DNA from: Plumapathes pennacea
Taxonomy: Eukaryota > Cnidaria > Anthozoa > Antipatharia > Myriopathidae
DNA: 64,000 nt
Direction: 5' to 3'
NCBI GenBank assembly: GCA_964036295.1
Contig: OZ038464.1
Coordinates: 1,802,501-1,866,500 of the forward strand
In this document: positions 46,135-58,830 of the stretch, piece by piece
How the letters are laid out: every line of letters begins with the position of its first letter
How positions within the stretch are numbered: the stretch's first letter is position 1
Made by a program: the position numbers and the translations under genes
The notes under the pieces: model-generated
Told to the model about the DNA's origin: nothing
Seen by the model: only the letters and a program-made list of their open reading frames with translations
The model's database searches: none

Positions 46135-47335
46135 GCCGATACGCGCAATGAATTCTGGTGGTAGTTGTTTTCAAGATCTCTGATCTTTACGATGATTTAT
46201 TTGCGACTGAAATCAGCCTTACGTACTGCGGATTTATTTCGTCGTTGTTGAAGCATCATGCTACAATACCCACCGCCACGTTTCGGCTTTTTGCCTTTCC
46301 ATCCATGCACGGGGTTTGAATAAAGCTAAAAATTCTATGAAAAGAAAATATTCTAAAAGCCATAAGAAGCTTCAACACGATCAGGTGCCGCATTGTCTTT
46401 ATGCCGTGACTATAACCAGCATTCATTGCGCCCATAAAACCAATCGACGTCAAAACGAAAAGGTCTACTTGACAACGGAAACAATATTAAAATATAGAGG
46501 TTATTACACGGGAAGGAGTGCAATACGGCGAAGTATTTTTACGAGCCGGTTTTATTTTTTCGACCCTGCTTCAGGCGAGAAAAAATAAACTGACGAGTAA
46601 AAATACAGCCGTATTGCACGACTTTTCGTGTAGTAAATTGTTTATTATACGACAAACGAAGCAGGGCCAAACGTTTCTATCCACTCGCAAAATGGATCAA
46701 AAAATGACGCGTTCGAAACTTTGCTTGCGAAAATTAATCACGTTACTAAGCTAATAAACCATTGATCTGGGGCCAAATCAATAAAGCATGTACAAGTGTA
46801 TTTTACAAGTCGGACCAATTTCTCCACAGGTTAAAACACACTTTAATCCAATACAATGGCCAAATAGTGCTGTGGTTGTGCACTGGGGACCTGTATCTGT
46901 AATATTGTACAGACTTTGACTTTGCTGGAGTAGAGTCCGTTTTGTGGTGTTTGAATAATGGTCCAACTTGTAAAATACACGTGTAAATGTTTATTGAATT
47001 GGTCCCTGGTTCCTGACGAGTGAAATACGCTGCCATATTTGCACTCGTTTTGGCCTTTACTTGCACTCAAAAATGTGAATTCGTGTAATAAAATTGGTTA
47101 ATTTTGATCGAAATATGTCCGAACACTCGGTATAAGTAACGGCGCGACGAGAGGCAGTACAATCTATATCGATTTTTTTATACTCACCGATCGCCGTTTC
47201 ATTAAAAGAGTGCACGTACAAAGGATTATGGGTGTTTTAAATCTGGGTTACCCATAAGTCAACACGATGCAAATTTCCCTTCGCTCCAGGCCAAACATTT
47301 CATAATGAAGCCGATTTACGCAAATAAACAATCGG
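46135..47335. mobile_element. About 1.2-kb insertion in intron 23 of copy B, unclassified
   Basis: In copy A the sequence AAACGATTGGTTGATTCG continues straight to the exon 23 donor; in B, ACGATTGGCCGATACGCGCA opens 1.2 kb that closes with CAATCGGCCGGGGGACTTG. An internal inverted repeat (TGCAATACGGCGAAGTATTT with complement near 46590-46620) is present. No protein motif was found. Confidence 0.6.
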
Positions 47336-47689
47336 CCGGGGGACTTGTGTTTACCTTCAGTGTCCCCACAATTTACATCGGCCATGAATGGAAGTGAAGC
47401 GTGGAAGGATTTGGCTTCGATCGCCTCAGACATCGTGAGAATCGGGGGCTTCACATCTTTGTACGTCACTTTGACAGCCTTCGCTGCCTCTTCTGCACGG
47501 CGTTGAGTATCTGAAAACATACAAAAAAAAGGAGGATGAGAGAGGCAAGTAGAGTATGTGTGTGAGTCAACAGAGAGGGGGGGAGGGGAGGGAGGGGGAG
47601 GAAATAAGAGCAATGAGAAAGGCAGACTATTACATTTGTTACAATTTCGTTTCCTGATGCAGATTCAGGTGCAGAGAGAAACCCTCCCC

Positions 47690-48160
47690 TCCTTTCTTTT
47701 CTCTGTGCCGTTGCTTTCCAATGAAAACTCTTCCCTCCTATTTTTCTGTGCCGTTGCTTTCAAAGTAAAACCCTCCCCTCCTTTCTTTTCTCTGTGCCGT
47801 TGCTTTCCAAGAACCCTTCCTCCTTTTTTCTCTGTGCCGTTGCTTTCCAAGAAAAACCCTACCCTTCATTTTTCCGTGCCGTTGCTTTTCAAGAAAAACC
47901 CTACCCTCCTTTTTTCTCTGTGCCGTTGCTTTCTAAGAAAAACCCTCCCCTCTTTTTTTCTCTGCGTCGTTGCTTTCTAAGAAAAACCCTCCCTCCTTTC
48001 TTTTCGCCGTTCCGTTGCTTTCCAAGAAGAACCTTCCTCTCCTTTTTTTCACTGTGCCGTTGCTTTCCAAGAACCCTCTCCTCCATTTTTCTCTATGCCG
48101 TTGCTTTCCAAGAAGAACCCTCCTCTTGTTTTTTCTCTGTGCCGTTGCTTTCCAGGAACG
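47690..48160. repeat. About 42-bp minisatellite, eleven units in copy B
   Basis: Tandem units of TGTGCCGTTGCTTTCCAAGA followed by AAAACCCTCCC. Copy A has three. Open frames rich in Phe/Ser/Pro here follow the repeat. Confidence 0.92.
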
Positions 48161-48170
48161 GATACATTAA

Positions 48171-48573
48171 GGTGGCTCCATAGGATTTATGGAGCAGAAT
48201 TTTTTTTATTTGCAAAAAACATAAATTGCCAATTAGCTCGGAATCCGCTCCTCTAACCCCAACTTTTTTCAGTTATGTTTACCTTATACAAATTTCTAAA
48301 CATACTGAAAGTTTCAGAAAAATTCACCGAAGAAAACTCGAGAAAATAGAGCAGAAACTTTGAAAACGGGGTAGAAGACCTTTATTTCAAGGACGTATTG
48401 TTTCCATAGAAACCACACTAAAGTGACAAAGTAAGACGTATACGCAACAGACCTTTCGAAACATCTACCCTGCAAATTTGATCGAGAAAGAATATAATGA
48501 AATGAAAATATGACGGTTTTGGTGTCATAAACTAAATACAAGCAAGTGCAGGGAAATACCCTATGGAGCCACC
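48171..48573. mobile_element. 403-bp MITE with TTAA target duplication, copy B only
   Basis: Terminal inverted repeats GGTGGCTCCATAGG / CCTATGGAGCCACC, flanked by TTAA on both sides (48167-48170 and 48574-48577). Copy A has the single site ACATTAAAGAATAAAATG at about 14790. TTAA duplications are typical of piggyBac and Kolobok elements; which one is not decided. Confidence 0.85.
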
Positions 48574-48825
48574 TTAAAGGATAAAATGAACAAACTTTAG
48601 GTTGTAGTCACAGTTCTTACCCGCGACAACGAATCCAACAACCTGCCCCGCATAATGAACTTCACCAGAGCAGAACAACTGCACAAGAGAAAAAAAACTC
48701 AAATGGTTCACTCCTTTTGTTTTACAATATTGCAAACTTCTAACTACTTAGTTTTGGGTTCTGTCGTTGGTACAGCAAGAAGACTCTCGCAGTACTTATA
48801 CTCTACACAGACAAACGACGACTCC

Positions 48826-48828
48826 GCA

Positions 48829-48859
<31 letters not shown>

Positions 48860-48861
48860 CC
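48826..48861. repeat. (CA)n microsatellite
   Basis: About 16 CA units with one interruption, in intron 21 of copy B, near the exon 22 acceptor. Confidence 0.95.
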
Positions 48862-49944
48862 CAGACACCGCACTGCCACATTGCTTTTAAACACTGTATT
48901 AAACTTATACGACTTGTAGAACTTGGCCACTGGTGAATTGTGAACCGCTGTCCTACATGTAACACAGTTTAAAGAGGCCATCTCAGCCAATTTAATGTTT
49001 GTGTTTACGTCCAGCAATTTGTAAAATAAATCGCACGATAAAACGTAATAAATCCATGACATAATAGGCGAAAGAAACTAATTTATGGATGGATGGATTG
49101 CTTGAGGATTTCCATGCGCAAAGAACACTGGCTGAGAGACCCTTCAGTTAAATAAATTGGACACTTGCATGATGACGTCAGCTGACTACAACTACCAGAA
49201 TGCTTTGAGGCAAGCTATTGTATATATTCTTTTGTGACAAATCGCTCGTGCAAGACACAAATTTACATTACAAAGGCTGTAGCAAAGTGCATTCTAGTAG
49301 TTATAATCAAATGAAGTCATCGTGCACGCATTTCCATTCTCTTTATTCTCTTGAATGCTCCGCGGGTGAAATTTTCTTGCGCACGTTACAGCGTGCTACG
49401 CATGCGTATAAGGTTCGAATAAAATGTAAATAAAGTTCCATACCTCAATCTTATAATGTCTGTTCGTGTCCAACGATTGTGGACAGACGTTTAACACTCC
49501 AGGTGGAAGATCACTTGCACCAATGAAGTTTAGTACTCCTGGTCTCTGCTGCAATAAAACGATAAGAGAACGTTATACCAACGAAACATATCTAGTTTTC
49601 GGATAGATCGTCTTGCCCTCCCTCCCCCCCCCCCCCCTCCCCATGCAAATTCCACGTTTATCTTGCATGTGGTTACCCACTCCCCAACCCCTCAGTCTCA
49701 CATTTGTCACCATGTCTTCAAATTACGAAGTGATCACGTTCATCATACAAACAAAATGAGAATGTGCTGTCACGTTATCTCTGGGGGCAGTGAATGGTAG
49801 TATGATTATTTTTCGCAACGCAGCCTGGTTTTAGACTAATCGCGCATGGTTCTAACCCTACCCCTCCAAATTTTTCTCTTCTTGGGAGGGCGAACAAAGC
49901 CGGACTACATTAAATAAGCACTGGCGCGTGATCATCAATAGATT

Positions 49945-50110
49945 AACCTTTTCACTCCCAAACTCAAAATGCAGATTCTCCCAACCTCTTAAGAAGAAAC
50001 TGTATGAGTAATGTAGCGAGAATTGATATTTCAATCAGGTTTAATCGAAGCAAGTTATCAAAAGCCAAGTTCTCCTTTCTGTATATGATATATTTCTGGT
50101 GAGACACTGA
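49945..50110. repeat. Dispersed intronic repeat (AAAGCCAAGTTCTCC family)
   Basis: A nearly complete copy reading CCTTTTCACTCCCAAACTCA to GATATATTTCTGGTGAGACA; absent from copy A at the matching point (about 15785), so it transposed after duplication. Confidence 0.72.
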
Positions 50111-52098
50111 AGTTTAAAACCGTGACAATGAAAAGACTTACAAGAGCTCCGCTTGGATCAATTGTGTCCAGCTTACAATTGGCCTGAAACACACGAAACC
50201 AGCACAGTTAGTCACAGTTCATCGCCATTACTACTACCTTATCACATGACACTTAAATTTGGCGAAATTCGCAACTGTGGAACAATTACGACATTTTGTC
50301 GGTGCGAAAATTAAGTGACTTCGATTATGTCCAGAGGTAAAGAAACAACGCTATTAGGCAGTGAAATAAAAGAAAAATTAATAAAATCAGAGAGCTCATT
50401 GGACCCTATTATAAAGGAAAAACAGAAAATGTTGTCTGTTGACCGGATTCACCAATTTGAAACAAATTATCAATAATGAATGCTCCGTTTTGGATAAAAT
50501 CGCGAAAATAAAGCCACCAAGAACAAAATATTCTCAAAAACCGCGAAAAAGTAATCATACTAAATAAACCTTGACGTACGAAACTCAAACACAGGTGAAG
50601 AGAAGCAAGTAATTACCACAGTGCTAAGAACCAGCGCACCGTACACTTCTCCCTGGACGCCAGGAATGTCGTTAGTATACTGTGCTTCCCCAGAGGCCTG
50701 CGAAACAATGTAAGATGATTGAGGTCAGTGCATATGCATATCAAACGTCCACTTAAAATGCACCTTAAGGTAAGATCATGTTGTTCAAAGCCTGAACCCG
50801 CATTAGGGTTAGATTTGCTTTGGTCTTTCAGCATGAAAACGAATCAGTAGCTTTCAATCTGTTTGGAAAATATTCGGCAAGTGAAATATATTTTATCCCA
50901 GATTACTGCAGCTTTTTGATAAACTGGGTCATGAGATCTAATTTAACTCATTTACTGGTATCTACCGTATGTCCCGGGGCACGCACGATTCATTTGACAG
51001 TTCCGAGAAGTTAAACATTTTTTTTAGGTTGAGTGGGATTCACCTTATGTTTGCCTGGAAAAAGCCTAATATACATAAAAACGGCCGTTGTGAAAGTCGC
51101 ACTTGTCTGCATGTAGTCGGCATGTGGTTCGATAACGGCTCGGTATGTGTCCGGTAAGTGGTCGGCAAGCGCTCGGTACGTTTACTCGTATGGTCGGGAC
51201 CATATGTTTTACACGGTTCTTCCATACCTGAAGCTTGGCAGCGAGCTTGGTCATAGGCTGAGTGACTGGGTAGTTCTCGGGTTTGCTCTCGTAGCTCTGA
51301 CTCCCCGTGGATACGGGACGAATCATGGGAAGCGCTGCAGAGCGAATCTGAGCGGAGGCCTTTTCTCCAAGGGCAGCCACATAGAACTGCAGTTCAAATA
51401 GGAAAGAGAACACAGTGACAGGGTTTCCTTGACCTTTAACTCTTCAGTCTGAGAGCGAGCAAATTCAATTTTCTCCTCAAGTTTCTCACCAGATATATAT
51501 CCTACGGTAAGGAGAAGTTGTCATTTGATTTTTTTTCCTCCTCACCTTGTAGAAGAGCGAGAGGGCGAGATTCTTGTGATAGGTTGAGCTGCTGCCAGCT
51601 AAAAGCCCGGAATCTGGTTGGATCTCTTCTTCTAACAGGCTCAGCGCACCTGAAACAGCATTACAGTTAACATAGTGACGTGATCAGCGGTCTTTCTAGA
51701 GGTTGCGCGCGCATCCAAATAGGCCATTCCCGAGATGCCTGTTGCATCATATACGAAGTGAACACGTGAGCAAAACTAATTTTCATAAGGTTTCGCACTA
51801 GGCCTTGGTTTAAACAGAGGCAACAGACATCTTGGTGTGCGAACAATCGTCCAGACCAAACTCTAGTCCGAAGTGTTCTTGCTGCGCGCTTTAGTTGCAT
51901 TTTTTTTTTAGCATACTCCGTGGGTGTGACGGCTGGAAAGCGGTGGCGATGTCTGATACAATTTTCATATTACCTTTCAGTGTTTCTGGGTCAGTTAGCA
52001 CCTTGCCTTTCAAGAAGTGTTCAGTCTTTACGGCGTGGATCTATGAAGTTCAAACAATCGGTACAGTAAGGTTCACTCGTTTGTTTGCAAAAAGCACT

Positions 52099-53113
52099 AG
52101 ACTGGCGTTGCCAGTGAGCTCGCGGCGTTAGTTGGGTCGAGAGCAGAATAAACTAAAATAGAAAGCAGGGACAGAGCGGAACTCCCGAGAGACTTCCAGT
52201 TTCTCACCAAAAATATATCACACAGTACAGATAACTTGGCTTTTGACATCTTGCTTAAATGAAACCTGATTAAACTATAAATTTATCATTACAACACTCA
52301 TACACTTGGTTCTTAAAGGTTGAGCGACTCTGCATTTTGAGCTTAGAAGCGAAACGGTTGGCCACCGAGTAAACCTGAGTAATGCGTGACTCGTCTTTTT
52401 ATGCACAGTCTTTTTATGACAGTTTGACTTCGAACGCTTAATTCTAATCAGAGGCCACGATTAATCCAGCCTTCGCTTCAATACCAGTCTGTCTTGAAGT
52501 ATTCGTGTCGCCACAGAAAGTTTTGTCGGGACTAAATAATTAGCGGCGACAGAGTTAATTGCAATCCCGTAGCGGTATCCATCAAATAATCGAATCCATC
52601 ACATTTCCGCGGTGAACTTAGCAACGCAACCAAAATTATTCCCTAAAATCCAGTTTATCCGTACATGTCCCACAGAGCAAAACGGTGTTGAGTTTGGATG
52701 GGATGCTGTGACAGTTTGACATTTAGCAGTTTAATTACAACAATAGCCGTTTAGTATCGTATCGTATTCGCAACATACTTAGAATGATTAGCATGCCATG
52801 AACAGACTACAATAACCGATACATCAGTCAACTGTATGTACTCGGCAGATGAACATTAAAAAGACAGTCCTTGTTCAATACACGTTGTGTGCCTCTACGT
52901 AAAGCTTGAGCAACACAGATAACGTAACAGATGCAGTTAACTTTCACCCCACAAGTAACGAGCAATTCAATAGCCCAACTCTTAAGTTGTTTGCGAAGTC
53001 AATTTACGTCATTGCATATCACGTGACAATATGAACCAATCACCGTGTGCTGATTCTCGACCCAGAAAAAAAAACTCCATTTTTAAGCTCGCCGCAGCTG
53101 CGCAGGCGCGAGC
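52099..53113. mobile_element. About 1-kb insertion in intron 15 of copy B, unclassified
   Basis: Intron 15 is 102 bp in copy A and 1,117 bp in B. The extra DNA begins CTAGACTGGCGTTGCCAGTG and ends TGCGCAGGCGCGA, with GCA on both sides. It contains a dispersed AAAGCCAAG-type repeat copy (52190-52360) and otherwise unique sequence without a frame of note. Confidence 0.6.
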
Positions 53114-53383
53114 AAAAATGTTGACACGTGTTGCAGATCAAGTGTATATTCACGTACAGAGTTGGTTCTGATGCCTCCGTATACAATCCTTGCTGGTGAT
53201 TTAACTGTCATGGTTGCTTTGTCCACCATCATTACAAAGCCCGCGTTCACATACGCATGCGTATTCTGGAAAAGATATATAAAGAACTTAGAGCTTTTTC
53301 GTTGCAACAGGCAAATTCGACCAATAAACGTCCAAACATAAAATGGTATTATGATTCTAACCCCTGTCAAACTGTCAAGCTAA

Positions 53384-53605
53384 GGCCCCGTCCACACGTA
53401 TCCGTTTTTCTACCACAACGCAAACTTCTTTTCGGATTGGCCTTCCGTCCACACGTATCTGGTGAATAAGGTCACGAAAACGGAAGCTTTTGAAAACGCT
53501 CTCCAAAGTGAAAACTTTTGAATACAATGTTTATCCGTATACGTGTGGACGGGTGAAAACGCAAACATTTCAAAGCGCCCGCCAAACTCGTTTTCGTTCT
53601 CGCCC
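53384..53605. mobile_element. MITE, copy B counterpart of 18893-19789, right end degraded
   Basis: Starts GGCCCCGTCCACACGTATCC after TAA; the right end reads CTCGTTTTCGTTCTCGCCC before TAA, lacking the GGGGCC terminus. It lacks the internal GATTACCACTCCC array. Confidence 0.75.
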
Positions 53606-54552
53606 TAAAACTTGAACTCAAATGAAAAGCTCTCAATAAGTACATTCCGAGGCAGCTAGCAGTGTTTATGTTGTTGTTTAGCTTCGATAATGACAGAAAT
53701 AAAATACAATTTGCGCAATTGAGAGAGGGAGGTGAAACAAATTACTGTCATAAAAACAACTCATTTCATTGTTTGTCTATTTGCTGTTATTTACCTGAGC
53801 TCTTGACATGATTTTAAATGTTTGAAATGTGACATCTGGAATAACTGGTATGGCAATTCCCAAGATCACCTAAATTTCAGAATACAGTAAACCGGTTAAT
53901 TACCGGTTAATACAGCAAGGAAGAGTTCATCGCCTGTAAACTTTCACAAATGTGTACATTAGCTTTGTTTTTGTTTTTGCACAACTTATGTTATGCAAAA
54001 TATATTGAACGGACATTCTAAATAGCTCAAATGCGCGTGAAACATTGTGAAACTGGCCTATATTCTCTCACAAAGCAAGTTTTAACTGTGAACTCCATTG
54101 CCGATCTGAGCAGGCCATACACAACTGAACTAAACTAGTTGTTAGACTGTGAATCGTCTCTCCTTTTATGACCAAAGATCGTAAATGACAGCGATATGAA
54201 GCCGAGCGAGAGCGAGATCTGGACACGAGCAACGGATCCAGAGCCTGGATTTTTCACGCGTTCATTTTTCACTCGCGCACAGGAGGGACTCTTTACAATC
54301 TAAATAACTGCGCCATTACCTTTCTCGTCATGTTCAGCTTCGGGAAGTCCATCAATGAATGCTGGGTTAGGGTGCAAGAACTGGAGCCTGCGAGAATCAG
54401 AAGAAATTTCAATACACAGGAGTTTAGGTGTAGCCAAGTGTTTGTGGGTGCACCAGATGTGAAGCCTATTGATAATAAAGAAACTTTCAAAAGCCAAGTT
54501 CTCCTTACTAATCGAGATATTTAGGCTGGGATGGGGTAGTAAGGGACGATAC

Positions 54553-54903
54553 GTATTTTATTATATAGACACGAGTGTTTTACTGGAAAATATACCGTGC
54601 GTAAAATCCATACGAAACTACATCCGGGACCCGAGTGGCGTATTTTCCATATCCTCACTAGTGAGGATATCGTTGGCATCATTTCCCGCTTTTGCACGGT
54701 TGTTTGTGCAATTTCTCGTAAAACACTCGTGTCTAATATAATAAAAAGAAAATTACACGGCGGCTTGAAGATATGGATTTTATTTTCTCGTGGTAAAAAC
54801 AATATTTTACTCACTCGCGAAGCGCTCGTTCGTAAAATATTGTTTTTACCACTCGAAAATAAAATTCATATCTTCGCGCCGCCGTGTAATATCCTCTATA
54901 TAT
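54553..54903. mobile_element. Nested foldback element in intron 12 of copy B
   Basis: Absent from copy A (20515-20535). One arm pair is AGACACGAGTGTTTTAC (54567) with GTAAAACACTCGTGTCT (54717). A second pair of roughly 60-nt arms, TTACACGGCGGC..GAAGATATG..TGGTAAAAACAATATTTTAC and complement, spans 54752-54890 around the loop TCACTCGCGAAGCGCTCGTT. No coding sequence. Confidence 0.75.
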
Positions 54904-55436
54904 AAGAGGGGGTGGGATGGAGGTAAATTGATAGTAAACTAAAATTCAAAGCTGAAACCGACTTTTCCCAATGTTACACTTGTGGCTCTTTTGTCGCTCT
55001 ATAAGCTATTATCGATCTAACTAGGTTTTTAAGGGGTACACCGACGCGGGAGACGAAGCGTGTTGACGGGCGATCGACGGAGTTCGCGGGAGATGACGCG
55101 CAGTGGCAAGAGTCGAAGTGGTTTCGCGACGATGTGAAATGGCGGGAAATTGACGAGAGTTCGCGGGAAGCGAAGCGCAGTGGCGAAAGATGAGGCTCAG
55201 ATGCAAAACTGTCGGAATGCTTGAGATTGAAAAAAGAAAATCTATCTCACCAACAAGCAGAGTGGCACCCGCAGCTTCCATGATCGTCAGCACATCAGAA
55301 GGGAACTCCGGGTGATCATGTGCTAACATCAAGTTCCCAGCAACAGTACCAACCTGCACGACACGAAAAATCATTAAAAAAAGACAGACAGTTTACATCT
55401 ACAGTGAAAAAATAAATAGAGATTACTTCATGGAAA

Positions 55437-55785
55437 GTGCGCGCGTACGGTTTTTATTCACGAGTTGTGAAGTATCATAAAACGAACGAGCGAGGCTTTG
55501 CGAGCGAGTGAGTTTTATGATACGAAACGAGTGAATAAAAACTGTACAAAGCACTTTTTTCTGTTTTCTGTTTATTATATACATACTGAGACATTTATGA
55601 TGGGACCGGGAAACCCTTTAAAAGTAGTGAAAAATCGTCGTTCGCAGCTTGTGATTGGACGAACGATTTTTTTCACGTGTGAAAAGCGTCGTTCGCGGCC
55701 TCTCATTGGCTAGAACTCATTTGCGTACGAAATTTTACGATATGGCTTTTTCGTGAGTATGTCTCAGTATGTATATAATAAATAC
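55437..55785. mobile_element. Foldback element in intron 11 of copy B
   Basis: Arms TTTTTATTCACGAGTTGTGA..ATCATAAAAC and complement surround GAACGAGCGAGGCTTTGCGA; a second pair, TTATTATATACATACTGAGA (55571) with TCTCAGTATGTATATAATAA (55760), encloses the right half. Not present in copy A. Confidence 0.72.
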
Positions 55786-56938
55786 CAATCTGGGCCAAGT
55801 CCCCGTCATTCAAAAACACAGTAAGCTAATTCTGAATTAGTGTCAGGATGGTTTTGAATCGTGCGATTACTTTAGTTTTGTGCTAAGCTCTCGGATTGGT
55901 TACTTTGAGCAAAGAAGTGACGATGGCGTTTTCTCGGACTGCTGCTTGGTCGTCAACCAATAGCAAATTACTTCTGATTGGTTGAAAGTTTTTCTCAAAG
56001 GTCTTTGTAGTCTGGAAAGTCATCCGAGTTAATCCTATAGTTGCGCTAATTCGACAAACTGGAGTAAACAAAACAACAAAACATTAAAAAATATAAATTT
56101 CCTTTAGAAATACGACTTACATTTCTTACTGGGGTATTGGCAATCTGAAAGAGACAAAATAAGATGATTGAGTTTTGTGACAGTACCGACAGTATTCAGT
56201 ATGGTTTAAAAAGGTACACATTTTGTCATTCACCTTTTTCAAGTGTTGTGCAAGAACTTCAAAGGATGCAGATTTATTGGCGTTTTCTCCCAAAACCCTT
56301 ATAACGTCATTCAGGGGTAGACCCGCTCCAACCACGAGGTGTCCGTCCACTTCCTAGAAAAATAGAAGTATGCTATTTGAACGAACGCAACATTTAGGCA
56401 GCGCAAATGTACGACAGAATAACTCACACCAAGCGTCAACAGCAAACCGAATTGGCGCGGTTTTTAGATGACTGTCAAAAGTAATCGTGTGATCGCTTTG
56501 GGTTTGATACGCTTTCTGATTGGTCTAGACAAGTTTGGCTGCATTCTCGACCAATCAGGAACAAAACCAAAACTTGATTGCGTTTCCTCGCACAGCTGAT
56601 TGGTTTCTTCTTCAAAGAAAACCAAACGCAAGTTGCTTTTAGCTTCTAATTTTGTTGAAACTGTTTTCTTACAGCTTCGTGATTGGTAAAGTCATTAGTT
56701 TGGTTTTGGTTTTACGAAAGTCATCTGAAAACCACTCAACAAAATTAAGACATACCGTGTTAAGGTATCAGGAGACGTTCCGCTGAAAATTCTTCAATTT
56801 TCTTTTTTCACGATTTGAAGGGGTAGTGCCATGAGATGATTTCAAACTTGAAAACATTGGACAAATGTTTTCAAGATTCAACCAAATGCGCGCGCATGCG
56901 CATCTCATGACACTGCCCCTTGAAAAAGACGCGATACA

Positions 56939-57105
56939 GGCCCCGTTTACACTTGAAAACTGTTTCGGATACAAAGTTCCCACTTTCGATTCCGGATTCG
57001 TTTTCTCTATGACACCGGATTCACAAAAGCTAGTGTAAACGCTTTCACGAATCCGAAAACAAATGTCACGAATCCGGATAAATTCGCTCTAGTGTAAACG
57101 GGGCC
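56939..57105. mobile_element. 167-bp MITE (GGCCCCGTTTACACT termini), copy B only
   Basis: Perfect 15-bp inverted ends GGCCCCGTTTACACT / AGTGTAAACGGGGCC, ACA on both sides (56936-56938 and 57106-57108). Copy A has the empty site GCGATACAAACAAATTC at about 22764. Confidence 0.87.
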
Positions 57106-58609
57106 ACAAACAAATTGTAACGCAGTAGAAAAGATCGCAAATCACCTTGACGTGACGTAGCTCCTGCAACTTGCTGATGTCAATCATTACGTCATAAGGG
57201 CCGTCATTTTTGTACACACCTGTAAACAAATTTGCAATACATAAACTAAAATTGCTCAAGTTTGAACACCCTGAAGCCGCTGCTGCAATCACCATTACGC
57301 CGATTTCGAGACGCCTGTTGCCTTTCTTTTAAATGAGGCCTATCATAATGATTCTAATAACCGCCTGAGGCGCTTATTTGATAATTAGGACCTCGAGAAA
57401 GGGCGCTTATTGGAGACAGGTCGCTTTCTAAAAGCAGAGCACTTATTAGAATCATCACGGTATGTGCGGAACTATTTTCTGTGAACATTTGTTTTACTCA
57501 TATTTTCATTTATGCAAAAAATAACTCTTTTTCATGGGAAGGCATCTCGGAAACATGCCCTATTGCCAAGCTTTTGGTCAAATGTCATAAGCTTTCTTAT
57601 ATAAACTTTATACCTTTTCCAGTGTTTCCACTGATTAACTTCACTGTCTTTTCCGGATCCTTGTTCATGACAGCGTAGAGTTCAGACAGCGATGTGACGC
57701 TGTACCAGTCAGCCTCATCACCAGTAGGAATGTGCATGCACGTCTTCTTCTGTGGACATCCCTTGCACTGCCCAGTGCACTTGTTCAGCTCCTACAAATT
57801 ACAAAAAATGTGCTGGTACAAAACTGATCCTCCCCCTCCCCTCCCCTCCCCCAACCCCCCTGTTTGCCTCATGCCCATTCCACCTGACCTTGTTCCTTGG
57901 TCTGATGTGGAGGTACAGGATAGACTGTCATGAATAACAAGAAGGGGGGGGGGGGGGGATAATGAGGCCACTCAGGGGAGTCCTCTGCTGTACTCAATGG
58001 GGACCTCACTGTATCTAACCAGTAGACACTTGCATGGTGGCTTAAAGAATGTATGATAATTACACTGTGAGAGTGCTTAAAAGCCTAGAGACCTACATGA
58101 TTGTATTGCTTGATATCATGTCACGTGTGTGTTGAGGCAAACATACATTATGTTACAATCATAAAACTGGTGTACACTTCACCTCAATGTCAATGGGGTT
58201 TGCATCTACTGCAAAAGACTTCATGGCATCCAGTATAGGTCGATATCCTTTGAAGGAATTCAATTCAAAAAGATCATTAGATCACATGCACATTATGATT
58301 CTGTTTATAAATTGATACATACACGTTGTAATAAAAATAATTAAAGTCTCATTACTCTTGACATCTACAGATAATATCCAGCACTGAAATCAAGTACGGT
58401 GTAATGTGAACTGTTTTGGTGTAATCACCTGTGCAACGGCAGATGTTGCCATCAAAAATGTCTTCAACTTGTTGTTTGGCTGGCTTGGGGTTCTCTTTAA
58501 GAAAACTGCAAAAAAAGAACAAAACAAAAAAAAAACAAAAACAAAAACAAAAACAAAAAAAAAAAAAAAAACAAGATCAAGTAAAAGGTGAAGCGTGTTT
58601 AAAAGCTCA

Positions 58610-58830
58610 ATCTTAACCCTCACTCCTAAGACTGATTAACTTCAATTTCTTCCATCAGTCTCTCTCAGAGATATATGGAGAATTTTGTATTTCTTACCAG
58701 AGATAAATTCATGCAGTATGGAGAATTTTGTCACTTGATGGTTTGCTCAGATGAAAGCTGAATATGGGACAACCTGTTCTCCTAGTACATCACTCACATT
58801 TTCTTCTTGAACAGTTGAGAGAATGTGTAT
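58610..58830. repeat. Dispersed intronic repeat (AAAGCCAAG/CTCCTAAGACTG family), copy B
   Basis: Reads CCTCACTCCTAAGACTGATT..ATATATGGAGAATTTTG, and is followed by a duplicated half. It extends intron 5 of copy B relative to copy A. Confidence 0.6.
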
